Below are positions 1 to 11,738 of a stretch of 64,000 nt of DNA, one piece after another. Location: contig OX465597.1 of the NCBI GenBank assembly GCA_950022295.1, positions 258,975,016 through 259,039,015 on the forward strand. The letters are read 5' to 3'. Numbering within the stretch: the first letter of the stretch is position 1; every line of letters starts with the position of its first letter. The translations under genes were made by a program, and so were the position numbers. The notes beneath the pieces are model-generated. The model had not been told where the DNA came from, made no database searches, and saw only the letters and a program-made list of their open reading frames with translations. Source of the stretch: Bromus sterilis (taxonomy: Eukaryota; Streptophyta; Magnoliopsida; Poales; Poaceae).

Positions 1-460
1 GAGTAAGAGCATGCGCATTAGGAGGGCGGCCGGGATCTTATCAGAACAGGGAGAGCGGCGTGGCTAGCAAGGAGGGGGCGGCCGGCGTACACAGTCTAGG
101 CTGCCGCGCGGTATACGGAAGGGTGGCTTGCGCCGTGTAGGCCGCCGCGCCCGATATGTAGAACGGGGGCGGGGCTGCGCCGTGTAGCACTTCGCAGGAG
201 TTGCCTGCGCCGTCTAGGCTGCACCGCTAGGAGGAGCAGGGGAGGGTTTGAAAAAGAAGGGGGGAATTTGGCCTTTGGTGGTGGAAGGAAGGAGGGGGGC
301 TTATATATTCCCGCGGCTGGCAAAATTTTTGGGTAGGTGGGGAGGATATAGGCAAGAGTAGTGGTGTCGCAGACGAAACTAAAAATAAATCCGTATGGGA
401 ACCTTCGAAATTTGTTTTGAATTATCCTGATTATAGCGAACATCATCCATGGCATTGAAT
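1..460 (-). other. GC-rich gene-edge-like sequence, leaving the window on the left
   Basis: The stretch is GC-rich at its left and becomes AT-rich after about 310. Read on the minus strand, a TATA-like box near 300-308 is followed by a pyrimidine-rich leader and short repeats of the type tacacggcgcagcc. That arrangement resembles the promoter and 5' UTR of a gene whose body would lie left of base 1. A 119-codon minus-strand frame covers 96-455, but its composition and its run across the promoter-like box argue against a real protein. I do not recognise any family. It could equally be the edge of a transposon with a captured gene. Confidence 0.25.
300..308 (-). promoter_or_regulatory. TATA-box-like motif
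   Basis: Minus-strand TATATAAG sits at the switch from AT-rich sequence (upstream on that strand) to a GC/pyrimidine-rich leader. Placement fits a core promoter firing leftward. No transcript evidence is available. Confidence 0.25.
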
Positions 461-639
461 ATATTAAGAGAAGCTGTTAATTTGAGAAAACAACTGAGTC
501 ATCAACAAAGCTCACACTTGCTAAATCGAACCAGCTCAATAGTTAAACAAGGTACTGGACTTAGCATAACTGTTCCTCAAGATCTACTAGAATAACAATC
601 GACCGACGCCTATTTAAACAAATACTACTAGTCCAGCTG

Positions 640-1130
640 GTCCAGAGAGGATTCCGAGGCATCGGCGTATGCCGCCGCCCAGTTGTCCTCTAGACCGTCG
701 ATGCGCTGCTAGTCCAGAGAGGCCTCCGAGGCATCGATGTATGCAGCCGCCCAGTTGGCCCGCTGAACGTCGATGAGCTGCTGGTCCAGAGAGGCTGCCG
801 CGGCATCGGCGTATGCCACCGCCTTGTTGGCCCGCTTAACGTCGATGGCTGTTGTTCCAGAGAGGCCGTCGTCGGATCGGCATATGTAGTCTCCATGTTA
901 GCTCGCTGAACGTCGGTGAGCTTTTGGTCCAGAGAGGCCGCCGCGGCATCGGCGTATGTCGCCGACCTGTTGGCCCGCAGAACGTCGATGATCTACTGGT
1001 CCTGAGAGGCTGCCGCAGCATTGGCGTATGCCGCCACCCTATTGGCCTCCTAAACGTCAACGAGCTGCTGCAGAGAGTCCTTCGCGGCATCGGCGTATGC
1101 CGCCGCCCTTTTGGTGTCTTCCGTCTTTCC
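640..1130. repeat. 72-bp tandem repeat (coding minisatellite), about 6.7 copies
   Basis: Copies begin with gtccagagagg or variants at 640, 712, 784, 855, 927, 999 and about 1070. Spacing is 72 bp except for one 71-bp interval. The period is an exact multiple of three and on the minus strand encodes the 24-residue repeat of the overlapping pseudogene, so it arose while the sequence was coding. Confidence 0.85.
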
Positions 1131-1502
1131 TCTGGAGGCTACCGCCGCCAAGATGGCGAAATAAGCGTCCCTCTTAGTGGCTTCCGTCGCCTTGGCCGCT
1201 TTCGTAGCTGCGCGTTGGACGGATACGGTTGGGATGGACAAGACGGAGACGACTAGGGTCCTGCAGAAAAAAGGGGTCGCCAATCAGGCATAACAAGCCA
1301 GCAAGATGGAAGTAGCCGAGAAATCGGTGATGATCGGCACGGCCGGGCTAATGAAGGAATCGGTTACCAAACGATACCTCGCTTCAAATGCGCGCAAGGC
1401 CGCTCTTAGGGCAGCATCGTCGGAACCACCGCCTCCGGCAGGCACCGAGGCGGCGGCAAAGCTGGCCCTATGAGCCCTCTGGTAGCGATTCGATGTCCCC
1501 AT
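640..1502 (-). pseudogene. Decayed gene for an alanine-rich protein with 24-residue repeats
   Basis: The frame opens at an ATG at 1500-1502 and runs leftward. A short N-terminal part (rich in Ala and Gly) leads into a hydrophobic stretch around 1290-1350. An in-frame TGA at 1284-1286 interrupts it, and the same frame continues (RAATKAAKATEATKRDAYF) into a 24-residue repeat. The repeat consensus is about QQLIDVQRANWAAAYADAAA followed by ASLD. The repeat frame carries further stops (near 994 and 1052) and a one-base loss near 850, after which the product is out of phase. The repeat would probably be helical or coiled-coil. I do not recognise the family. Several stops and a frameshift make it a pseudogene; a captured gene inside an unrecognised transposon is an alternative. 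Confidence 0.5.
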
Positions 1503-1593
1503 CCTATAGACCTAAGCTCATTGATGGGTTGAGGAATGGATTATGTGCTTGAATCACCAGAGGTGGGGAAATCTAGCTAGATGTGGATTGAGT

Positions 1594-2169
1594 ATAGCTT
1601 CGGATGGAAGCCACTTGCGTTCTCGCATCCCAAACGCTTCTTCATTGTAAACTGTGTGCATGTACTTTGATAAAAGCCAGCCAATCAGGTTGCAGAACCA
1701 TCTCCTAACGGATCGCGCTGAGATCCAACGACTACCATTCGGCGCTAATGTTAAATCAACGTGGTTACGAGATTATTTTTCATGGTTTTTTAGACGGTCA
1801 ACGTGGTTTTTCAGTGTTTGACCAACATTCAACTAATGCAGTTTGTACACTAAGTGCCACCAGTTTTTGTCATAATCCTCTCAAATTTTTACCACGTACC
1901 ATGTTCGTGAAATGGTGACGTCATGCCAAATCCCATCCCGTTTAGAGGTCATTTTAGTCGACATTCAATTTCATGGTCATTTTGCTACAAAAATACCAGT
2001 CAGTCCACAATATTTATCAAACAAGGTCCAAACTGCTTGAAATTTTACGATGTTAGTGTGAGTGCTTGACGATGAACACATAAAAAGTTTGGGGTACAAA
2101 ACACTTAAAAATAATATGTTGCACTTGTAATGCGGATGTTTCCGGTAGAAACACCGATGGTACAACTTC
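1594..2169. repeat. Left part of tandem macro-unit 1 (matches 13208-13830)
   Basis: From agcttcggatggaa onward this segment runs nearly colinear with 13208-13830, including the shared phrases about cttcttcattgtaaact, the anchor cttgaaatttta and gtacaacttcg. It stops abruptly at 2169, where the truncated LTR of the LARD-like element begins. The matching right part of the unit lies on the other side of that element at 12920-13207. Confidence 0.75.
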
Positions 2170-4183
2170 GATCCGGCGAGCCGTGGCCACCCCGGCCGCC
2201 ACGCAACACACCCCGCCGCCCTCTGGTACCGCCGCACCTCCCAGGGCCATCGACTCCTCCTCCGCGTGCGACCTCGGTCAACCTTTTCCATGGTGGCCGC
2301 GGTGCTCGGTGCCGCCGTGGCCGCCGCCCCTCCGCCACGGCCACTGCGGCAAGTGCCGCTTCCACCGCCACTCCAGCATCTCCCCAAGCCCCGACCAACC
2401 CTAGCCACCACGACATCCGGTGTTCACCTCCGCCATGGTTGTCGGTGTGGCTCCGACGCCTCCCGGTGCTCTGCCCCGACCACCTCCGGCCCGTCCTATA
2501 GTCTCCCCGTGAGCACGCCGCTCCCTCCCCTGTCCCCCCGTCTCACACGGTCGCCGTGGTCGCGCCCTGCTCGCGTCTACTGCTGACGCTGCCTTGCCCT
2601 GCCCTGGGCCGCCGATGAGCACATGCTCCATGTGCTGCTCCCCAGTCTTCCCCACGCGCGCCCTGGCGCGCTAGCCACGCCCTGGCCTAGCCAACATCCC
2701 CCTCCTGGCTGCCGCCGCTGCTGGCCACGGCCATGGTCGTCTGCTGTGTGCTATGTGCAGCAGGGGTGGTATGATGTGTGTGTGCAACATGTTTTACTGC
2801 TGCACTACCACATAAAACAACAACGAAACAATGACGAAACAACTAGTTAGACAAGTTCAAAATGGTTAAAAATTGATAGATCCAGAAAATAGACTTACTA
2901 ATGTTCGTTTTGTTCCATTGGATGAACTTCAAATTATGCATAGATTGCTCACAATAAATCTTGCAAAAAGCTACATTCTGTTAAAACAAAATTTTCCAGA
3001 TTTAGCATTTTTTTGGCTAAGTCAGAAACATTACCTTAACTACTTCATGAGCCCAAAACTTTGAGGTATTGAGTTTCATAAATAATGCAAATGACATGGG
3101 CTTGTTGTACACATAACCAACTTCAATTTACCCCACTGGACCTACTTCATTTGAGGGATGGTTTAATTCATATGCAACTCATAAAACCCACTTCTTTTGT
3201 CAGCAGAAAAATGACAGAAAATAGTTTAGGATCATAGATCCTTTGGAGCTATAAATAACTAATTTACAACAATGTTTTATGAAAATTAAACCCATGGCAT
3301 ACTAGTATAACTTATATATTGCAAATTATCCATAGGAAATACCCCAATTTGAGTTGATGATCAATAGTTATTAACTTGCAAAGAATGAATAAAATAATAG
3401 TAATATGTAATTAACAATTTGTAGCACTGTTTAGGCAATGTTTTAACTAGGTAAATGAAATGTTTTAGGGTTGAAACTTGTACCACATTAAAGACCACCT
3501 AAAACTAATCAACTTTGATATTGGGCACTAATTCATAGGATTTATAGATCACTAGTTATAACCATTTGAAAACTGCTAAAATGTTAAAAGCATAAGTATC
3601 AGACTTAGCAAAAATTCCATGGATTCCAAAACAATGCCTATGACATGTGGGACCCACTGGTCAGTAGGTCCCACTTGCCAGGTTTGACCTGGTCAAATAC
3701 CTATTTTGGATAATGTCTAATTAAGTATTAAAATAATTCAAGAAATTGATTTAAAATATAATTAAACTTAGAAAATCAATATCTTTTAAATCTGTCACTC
3801 CGATGAAATTAATTTATACATCAAACTTGATCAGAAAAATATAACAAATAATAATACGCTACCCGCCTACCCACCGCACCCCTCTAACATACCGAACTCG
3901 AGACTTTCCCCCTCTGGATCGTCTGTCCGGTAATTACCCGGTACCGGTAAAACTTTCCGGATGAATTTATTCTGAACATGAAAGTTGTTCAGAATAGTTC
4001 AACTAACCCGGATACCCCACACATCCGTTAGTCGGATGTCCACGACACCTCCGTCATGATCCCTTCCCCCTCCGTACACCCTGTTCGGTAATCACCCGGA
4101 GCTGGCTGTTCATCCCCGGATAAATTCCCGCTACGAGCAAATCACCGAACACTGCGTTATAGCCCCGTTGCTTTGTATCTGCT

Positions 4184-4441
4184 ATGTCTTGCATTTGTAT
4201 TGCTATTATTGCTGTGTATTTATTGTTTCTCCTCCTTTATTCTCCGATAGACCCTGACGTTGTCGCCGACTACACTACTGCTGAGTACGACTACTTCGTC
4301 GACGACCGTACCCCTACCGTCGAGCTTCCAGGCAAGCAGAGCCATTTTCCTTCCCCAGATATCGCCTATCTTTTCCGTACATTTCTTACACTAGGCATGG
4401 TTACTGCTGCTGCTACGTTACAATCCTATTCAATTGCATAG
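4184..4441 (+). other. 85-codon open frame inside the 5' LTR
   Basis: Starts MSCICIAIIAVYLLFLLL, a hydrophobic N-terminus that could form one membrane segment, followed by an acidic stretch. The same frame is open at 10719-10976 in the other LTR with about ten residue changes and no stop. No family is recognised. It overlaps the sequence just upstream of the LTR TATA-like run, so it may be chance open sequence shared by descent between LTRs. Confidence 0.2.
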
Positions 4442-4488
4442 CATGTTTTTGTCGCCCCTTGATGTACCCTCCTTTGTCCTATGCTGCC

Positions 4489-4505
4489 TTATAAATATAT
4501 ATAAT
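4489..4505 (+). promoter_or_regulatory. LTR TATA-like motif (5' LTR)
   Basis: The run ttataaatatatataat is conserved at the equivalent place in the 3' LTR (11024-11040). It is a plausible core promoter for element transcription, with the U3/R boundary expected shortly downstream. Confidence 0.45.
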
Positions 4506-4891
4506 ATTCAGCAGTAAACCCTGCGCATTGTTGGCTAGGTTTAGAATAGCGGGCCGTGATCACTCTGGTGAGTGAACGCGGATTACAAAATATTATAACT
4601 GCAACAGGTACGGATCAATGCAGATGCCATAGGGAACCTACAACGGCGAGACTCTGCTGAGTCGCTTCGAGTTTGACTTACGAGTGGACGGACTCGTATT
4701 TCACTCTCGTAGGCTCAGTAGCGTAGCATCATTGGGATGATACGAGAATATTCCTGTTTAGTTCATTCCGCCGATGTCTCTGTCGAACCTCTTCAAGTGT
4801 ACAATCGGGGTTGATTCCTCCTTGTTTCACTTGATGGTAGGCACTCGAATAAACTGGTGTCATTACAGGTAAGGAGTCGGGTGATCCAACG

Positions 4892-5203
4892 GTGCCCGCG
4901 CAGGGTATCTTAGCTGAAAGACAGGTCAGGTGTATTCCACCGGTGTGCGGCGGGCCTGGTATTGTTCGTGGCCGAAAGATTTCTTGTTGTACGAAAGTCG
5001 AGCTCTCCGGATCAAACGCGAGACAAGGTAAGGAGACGGTTCACCTTGTTGGTAACCGCACGAGTTGGTGGGACGTCAGGGCAGGCACCGACATTACTGG
5101 TGGTCCTGGCTGCTGTCGTTGTTCGAGACTCACCAAGGAAGGGGCAACGATAACGGTTGTCCCGACAGAAAATAATAAAATGACTAATGGTTCAGGTGGA
5201 TGA
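4892..5203 (+). other. 103-codon open frame inside the 5' LTR
   Basis: A frame beginning MPAQGILAERQVRC is also open at 11427-11738 in the 3' LTR, differing at roughly a dozen residues and without a stop. It is rich in Gly, Cys and Arg with no recognised domain. Shared ancestry of the two LTRs explains the similarity without any selection. Confidence 0.2.
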
Positions 5204-6382
5204 CTTGAGTGGGTCGACGTGCCCTATACGCACTACCTCCACGTGGGGTTACGGTGTGGGCCCTCCGCGTTGTGGTCTCGTTCGAAAGCTCTGAAATACG
5301 TCCAGTTTCAGCATTGTGGTTGGGTCGGATCGTGCTGCGGCACTGGATCCACTTGGCGCACAACGACCCAGAGTGCGAGAGGTGATGGCCCATGAAGCTC
5401 TTGCGCTTAGGACTGTAGACCGGAGGGGACCATCTGATGAGCCCTAGGATGGGCCTCGGCATGTCGGATAGCCTCGGTGGGGTGTTCCCTAACAAGGTGT
5501 ACGCCACCCTGGAGATCCGAGCGTGTAGGGTAACAGTAGTGCAGCCCGTGCAGGGAAGATAATCTATTCGGATAGCCGTGTCCACGGTAACAGGACGCTT
5601 TATGCTGAAGCCAGATTCTACTACTACAAACTACTACTATTAAACTGTTGGTTCCGGTTTCTTTTCCTCGCAGGGAAGTCGAGGAAGGGATCCCGGAGGC
5701 ATTTATAATTGTTAATTATTACAACTTATTATTATAAAATGTTGCAGCAACTTCTGCTGCATTGTTATTACATTCATGCTTTTAAACTGTTGGCTGATTC
5801 TTACCTCATGCTACAAGACTCGTCGAAGATGCTAGTCTTCGATAGGCCTAGCTTCTTATCCTTATTCTGATTTCTACCTTGCAGTCCACTATATACAGCC
5901 TCCCCTTTCCATTTTATACAAATGCATAATTGCTTAGTAGCGGACGTAAGACTCGCGGGTATGCTAGATACTCACCTTGCTTTATTTCCCCTTTTTCGCT
6001 TTGCCTGATCGGCCGCTGCAGTCAACGTTGGAGCCCAGGAGCAGATGATTCCAGGAGCCTACTACGAAATCGAGTTCCCGTTGACCAGGAGTAGTTCGGT
6101 GGATCCCAGGCAGGAGGCCTCGCCTTTTCGATCTGTATCTCTTATGTTATTTGTGCTACCTTCTTTAGAAAAAACTTGGCTAACTATGTCTGTACTCAGA
6201 TATTATGTTTGATTTGACTTATGTATTCGGGTCCGTGTGACCCCCTCCATTGTAATATTATTGCTTTATCCTTTTGTGTTTAGTGTTGTGCTGTGATATT
6301 CTCACCGTGGCACCTTGATCTCAATCATGTACCCTGCGTGTATAATTACTGTACATGATCATAAATTGAGGGCGTCACAAGT

Positions 6383-6395
6383 TGGTATCAGAGCC
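6383..6395 (+). other. Primer binding site (tRNA-iMet type)
   Basis: TGGTATCAGAGCC starts three bases after the LTR end at 6379. This is the standard initiator-methionine tRNA complement used by many plant LTR elements, and it fixes the plus orientation. Confidence 0.9.
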
Positions 6396-7323
6396 GACTG
6401 CCTGGAGGACAACCCTTCGAACTCCTTGGTCAAAGTCGAGTCTAGTCTTTGCAAAACTACTTTACTAACAGTGTCCTGTGGCTTATCGGCCAACATCGCC
6501 AACTTGTTTGTATTAGGATCCTTTTTTCCGTACCTTTACTCTGGGATTCTACACTCTTATCCTTCCGAGAAATTTTGCTAACTCTAACATTAGGATCTCG
6601 TGGTCACATCTACCCGAAGAGCCCTTCACTCAAGATGATCGCTTGCTTCACCTGAAGATTCCAAAGATTACTCTTCGATAAATTCCCAAGAACCTATGTG
6701 TTCATCGCCTTTGAAATCCCTTGCCACCGACAAGTATGTGCGGATAATTACATCCACCTCCCGATCTGGAAATCATAACTCCCTTGTACTTAAGCATCAA
6801 ATAATTTCGATGCTTCTATCACCCGATGCCTTTGAATTCTTTCTCCTTCTGGTTGAGTGTCGATACTCACATCAGATTGTTTGCGAACCACGCGACCTTT
6901 GGTGGATTATTATCCGGCTAATCTTACATGGGTTCTTCCATGTGTCAATCATATTCATCGTGTGAAATACCATCATTGCCCCTCGATGATTTGTGTTATC
7001 ATCGACAACCTCCCTTGACTCTCTACCAATACAACTTGGTCATGTATATCGTGCTCTGCTTTCCCTTGGGAAAGATATACACCTGATACTTGTTGATCAT
7101 AACATTTTCCCTTCCATTGGCCTGTTTAACCTTTCTTACTATCATTACAACCCAAGCAGTGATTATTCCCTTCTTATGAAAACACCTCGATGCATTTTCC
7201 ACAAGATCGAAACCTGACTCTTTTGTACATTCCCGTTCCCAAGGATTATTCCTCGTGCTTGACCTCGTATGCCATTCACGAGTCACCTACCTTGTGATAT
7301 TCAGTCTAACACCAGACGCAGTG

Positions 7324-7740
7324 CTTATGCCCGATGCTCTGGACCCCCCCTTTTCATTATCTGTTATCGACGTCGAATGCTTGCATATCCGCCTGAAACT
7401 TATCATGCCTTACTTTGATACTCTCGATGTATTCCCCTGAGTTAAACTCGGAAGATACTTTGTACCCCATTCCCTCGGACAACCTGGATTGATTACTTTG
7501 GTACCGATTCGACCCCCTTAAGTTTTACCTCCTTATGCCTGATGCTCTAGACCCCTTTTCATCATATGTCATCGGCATCGAATGCTTTCCTATCTGCTTG
7601 AAGATCCTCATACCTTATTTTTCGTCTCTCGATGTGTTTTCCTGTGTTTGAACTCGAGAGATACCCTGTGCCTCGTTCCCTCCGGCAACCCCGGTTGATT
7701 GACCTTGTGTCGATTCAACACCCTAAGTATCCCCCTCCTA
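7324..7740 (+). repeat. Two tandem copies of a ~208-bp unit in the LARD interior
   Basis: The phrase cttatgccYgatgctctRgacc occurs at 7324 and 7532, and both copies continue with similar text (ctcgatgtRttt, ctcggaagatac/ctcgagagatac). Copies are diverged. Confidence 0.6.
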
Positions 7741-7936
7741 CCCTATCCGTAAGTACGATGGAGCCCCGATGGAAGGATGACAACACGTCGAGATGCACTG
7801 ATGTAGAGAAATGAAGACATCAACGTGAAAGATTAACTACTTCGAGAAGGACAACAAGAACCGAAAATCATTAGAATACGAAACCAAAATTTAACCCTTA
7901 CACTACCTTTTAATTCTCGGGACAAGAATTCTTCGT

Positions 7937-7949
7937 AGTGGTGGAGATT
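7937..7949 (+). other. Polypurine tract before the 3' LTR
   Basis: The purine-rich agtggtggagatt abuts the TG that opens the 3' LTR at 7950, as expected for plus-strand DNA priming. Confidence 0.7.
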
Positions 7950-8529
7950 TGTTACACCCCGGGTTTCACACTACAGTAATCACTTTTACTGTTGCCATGT
8001 CACCATGATTAGGCATATGATGACCACCCTTGACCAAGGCTTGTTCAAATTCAGCCCGACAAAAAATTCAAAACAATGTGAAAGTCAAACTTTTAAAGAT
8101 GATAAATCTGAAAGGTCCATAACCTTGCAAATAACCCATATGCTATTATAGAATTTAAATCAATATGTGAGCCTTACTAAATTATCCCGAGAAAATTAAA
8201 TAAAACTGATGTATAAAAGTTGCAGGAAAATTTATGGAAAAAATTAATAAAATATCTAATAATCAAAAAGTCATGTTAAAATAGTAATAGGAATTTATGA
8301 AAATGTGTAGATAATTTAAATAAATAATAACAGTGCTAAACAACCCCATATAATCCTTTTAAAATAAATAACAATATTCAAATGAATTTATTTAATCACC
8401 AAACATTTTGTAGATGGGTTATGAAATGCAAATTTATTAATGTTGCAAGTTTCATATTTTACCAAATTGAATTGTTAGAAAAATAAAATATAAACAAAAG
8501 GAAAAGAATAAAGAAAAACAAAAAAACGC

Positions 8530-9370
8530 TTGGGGTAAACCCCCTCCCCTCTCCCCTGTGGCCCAGCCCACCTTTGCCCCCCTGTCGGCTAGACAGACAG
8601 AGAGAGGCCCGAACCGACCGACCACCCCTCCATCTCTCTCTCGATCCCGACCACATCACGATCCCCTCCTCTCCTCCCGGCGGCGTGGCCGTCACCGATC
8701 CGGCGAGCCGTGGCCACCCCGGCCGCCACGCAACACACCCCGCCGCCCTCTGGTACCGCCGCACCTCCCATGGCCATCGACTCCTCCTCCACGTGCGACC
8801 TCGGTAAACCTTTGCCATGGTGGCCGCGGTGCTCGGCGCCGCCGTGGCCGCCGCCCTTCCGCCACGGCCACCGCGGCAAGTGCCTCTTCCACCGCCACTC
8901 CAGCATCTCCCCGAGCCCCGGCCAACCCTAGCCACCATGACATCTGGTGTTCGCCGCCGCCATGGCTGTCGGTGTGGCTCTAACGCCTCCCGGTGCTCTG
9001 CCCCGACCACCTCCGGCCCGCCCTCAAGCCTCCCCGTGAGCACGCCGCTCCCTCCCCTCTGCCCCCATCTCACACGGTCGCCGTGGTCGCGCCCTTCTCG
9101 AGCCTACTTCTCAAGCTGACTTCCCCTGCCCCGGGCCGCCGATGAGCACATGCTCCATGTGCTGCTCGCCACTCTTCCCCACACGCGCCCTGGCACGCTG
9201 GCAACGCCCTGGCCTAGCCAACATCCCCCTCCTGGCTGCCGCCGCTGCCGCCGCTGCTGGCCACGGCCATGGCCGTGTGCCGTGTGTTATGTGCAGCAGG
9301 GGTGGTGTGATGTGTGTGTGCAGCATGTTTTGTTGCTGCACTACCACATAAAACAACAACAAAACAACGA
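8530..9370. other. GC-rich, gene-like block inside the LTR
   Basis: This 0.8-kb block is strongly GC-rich within an otherwise AT-rich LTR, and is matched at 2170-2850. Frames are open on both strands (for example 8459-9073 minus and 8558-8983 plus), which is typical of GC-rich sequence rather than proof of coding. It resembles the GC-rich first exon of a grass gene: an ATG at 8770 opens MAIDSSSTCDLG and is followed by a possible gtaaac donor. A captured gene fragment is possible but no family is recognised. Confidence 0.3.
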
Positions 9371-10718
9371 CGAAACAACTAGTTAGACAAGTTCAAAATG
9401 GTTAAAAATTGATAGATCCAGAAAATAGACTTACTATTGTTTGTTTTGTTCCATTGGATGAACTTCAAATTATGCATAGATTGCTCACAATAAATCTTGC
9501 AAAAAGCTACATTCTGTTAAAACAAAATTTCCCAGATTTAGCATTTTTTTGGCTAAGTGAGAAACATTACCTTAACCACTTCATGAGCCCAAAACTTTGA
9601 GGTATTGACTTTCATAAATAATGCAAATGACATGGGCTTGTTGTACACATGACCAACTTCAATTTACCCCACTGTACCTACTTCATTTGAGGCATGGTTT
9701 AATTCCTATGCAACTCATAAAACCCACTTGTTTTGTCAGCAGAAAAATGACAGAAAATAGTTTAGGATCATAGCTACTTTATAGCTATAAATAACTAATT
9801 TACAACAATGTTTTATACAAATTGAACCCATGGCCTACTAGTATAACTTATATATTGCAAATTATTCGTAGGAAATACCCCAATTTGAGTTGATGATCAA
9901 TAGCTATTAACTTGCCAAGAATGAATAAAATAATAGTAATATGTAATTAACAATTTTTAGCACTGTTTAGGCAATGTTTTAACTAGGTAAATGAAACTTC
10001 TTAGGGTTGAATCTTGTACCACATTAAAGACCGCCTACAACTAATCAACTTTGATATAGGGCATTAATTCATAGGATTTATAGATCGCTAGTTATAACCA
10101 TTTGAAAACTGCTAAAATGTTAAAAGCATAAGTCTCAGACTCAGCAAAAATTCCATGGATTCCAAAATAATGCCTATGACATGTGGGACCCACTGGTCAG
10201 TAGGTCCCACTTGCCAGGTTTGACCTGGTCAAAATCCCTGTTTTGGATAATGTCTAATTAAGTATTAAAATAATGCAAGAAATTTATTTAAAATGAATTA
10301 AACTTAGAAAATCAATATCTTTTAAACCGTAACTCCGATGAAAATAATTTATACATCAAACTTGATCAGAAAAATATAATGAATAAGAATACGCTACACG
10401 CCTACCCACCGCACCCCTCTAACATACCGAACTCGAGACTTCCCCCCTCCGGATCATCTGTCCGGTAATTACCCGGTACCGGTAAAACTTTCCGGATGAA
10501 TTTATTCTGAACATGAAAGTTGTTCAGAATAGTTCAACTAACCCGGATACCCCACCCATCCGTTTTTCAGATATCCACAACACCTCCGGCATGATCCCTT
10601 CCCTCTCCGGACACCCTGTCCGGTAATCACCTAGAGCTGGCTGTTCATCCCCGGATAAATTCCCGCTCCGAGCAAATCACCGAACACTGCGTTAGAGCCC
10701 CGTTGCTTTGTATCTGCT

Positions 10719-10976
10719 ATGTCTTGCATTTATATTGCTATTATTGCTGTGTATTTATTGTTTCTCCTCCTTTTTTCTTCGGGAGACCCCGACGTTGTTG
10801 CCGACTACACTGCTGGTGAGTACGACTACTTCGTCGATGACCGTACCCCTACCGTCGAGCTTCCAGGCAAGCAGAGCCATTTTCCTTCCCCAGATATCGC
10901 CTATCTTTTCCGTACATTTCTTACACTAGGCATGGTTACTGCTGCTGCTACGTTACAATCCTATTCAATTGCATAG
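10719..10976 (+). other. 85-codon open frame inside the 3' LTR
   Basis: Counterpart of 4184-4441, opening MSCIYIAIIAVYLLFLLL. Several differences change residues in the central part, while the last 40 residues are identical in both copies. No family recognised. Confidence 0.2.
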
Positions 10977-11023
10977 CATGTTTTTGTCGCCCCTTGATGT
11001 ACCCTCCTTTGTCCTATGCTGCC

Positions 11024-11040
11024 TTATAAATATATATAAT
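11024..11040 (+). promoter_or_regulatory. LTR TATA-like motif (3' LTR)
   Basis: Same motif and context as 4489-4505. Transcription from this copy would read into the repeats on the right. Confidence 0.4.
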
Positions 11041-11426
11041 ATTCAGCAGTAAACCCTGCGCATTGTTAGCTAGGTTTAGAATAGCGGGCCTTGATCACTC
11101 TGGTGAGTGAACGCGGATTACAAAATATTATAACTGCAACAGGTACGGATCAATGCAGATGCCATAGGGAACCTACAACGGCGAGACTCTGCCGAGTCGC
11201 TTCGAGTTTGACTTACGAGTGGACGGACTCGTATTTCACTCTCGTCGGCTCAGTAGCGTAGCATCACTGGGATGATACGAGAATATTCCTCTTTAGTTCA
11301 TTCCGCTGATGTCTCTGTCGAACCTCTTCAAGTGTACCATCGAGGGTGATTCCTCCTGGTTTCGCTTGATGGTAGGCACTCGAATCAACTGGTGCCCTTA
11401 CAGGTAAGGAGTCGGGTGACCCAACG

Positions 11427-11738
11427 GTGCCCGCGCAGGGTATCTTAGCGGAACGACAGGTCAGGTGTATTCCACCGGTGTGCGGCGGGCCTAGTACTCT
11501 TCGTGGCCGAAAGATTTCTTGTTGTACGAAAGTCGAGCTCTTCGGAGCAAACGCGAGAAAAGGTAAGGAGACGGTTCACCTTGTTGGTAACCGCACGAAT
11601 TGGTGGGACGTCAGGGCAGGCAGCGACGTTACTGGTGGTCCTGGCTGCTGTCATTGTCCGCGACTCACCGAGAAAGGGGAAACGATAACGGTTGTCCCGA
11701 CAGAAAATAATAAAATGACTAACGGTTCAGGTGGATGA
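11427..11738 (+). other. 103-codon open frame inside the 3' LTR
   Basis: Counterpart of 4892-5203 with the same start and stop. Not recognised as any family. Confidence 0.2.

Larger units (their letters stand above)
2170..6379 (+). repeat. 5' LTR of LARD-like element, 5'-truncated
   Basis: Colinear with 8697-12919 over its whole length, with scattered substitutions and small indels by eye. It ends in gggcgtcaca directly before the primer site. Includes a GC-rich block (2170-2760), a long AT-rich part and a TATA-like run at 4489-4505. Confidence 0.9.
6380..7949 (+). other. Non-coding interior of LARD-like element
   Basis: Only short unrelated frames occur here, the longest about 89 codons, and none shows gag zinc-knuckle, protease, reverse transcriptase or integrase motifs. 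The last 30 bases (gggacaagaattc followed by agtggtggagat) resemble the pol terminus and polypurine tract of plant Ty3/Gypsy elements. The likely history is loss of gag-pol from a Gypsy ancestor. Confidence 0.7.

Noticed and set aside
640..1130. CRISPR-like array
   Set aside because: Units are contiguous with no variable spacers, are coding-phase, and the context is a plant genome.
2130..2586. Overlapping plus frames in a GC-rich block
   Set aside because: Some cross the junction between macro-unit and truncated LTR at 2170, so they are accidental.
8459..9073. 204-codon minus-strand frame in the LTR
   Set aside because: GC-rich block with open frames on both strands and biased composition; no family match recognised.
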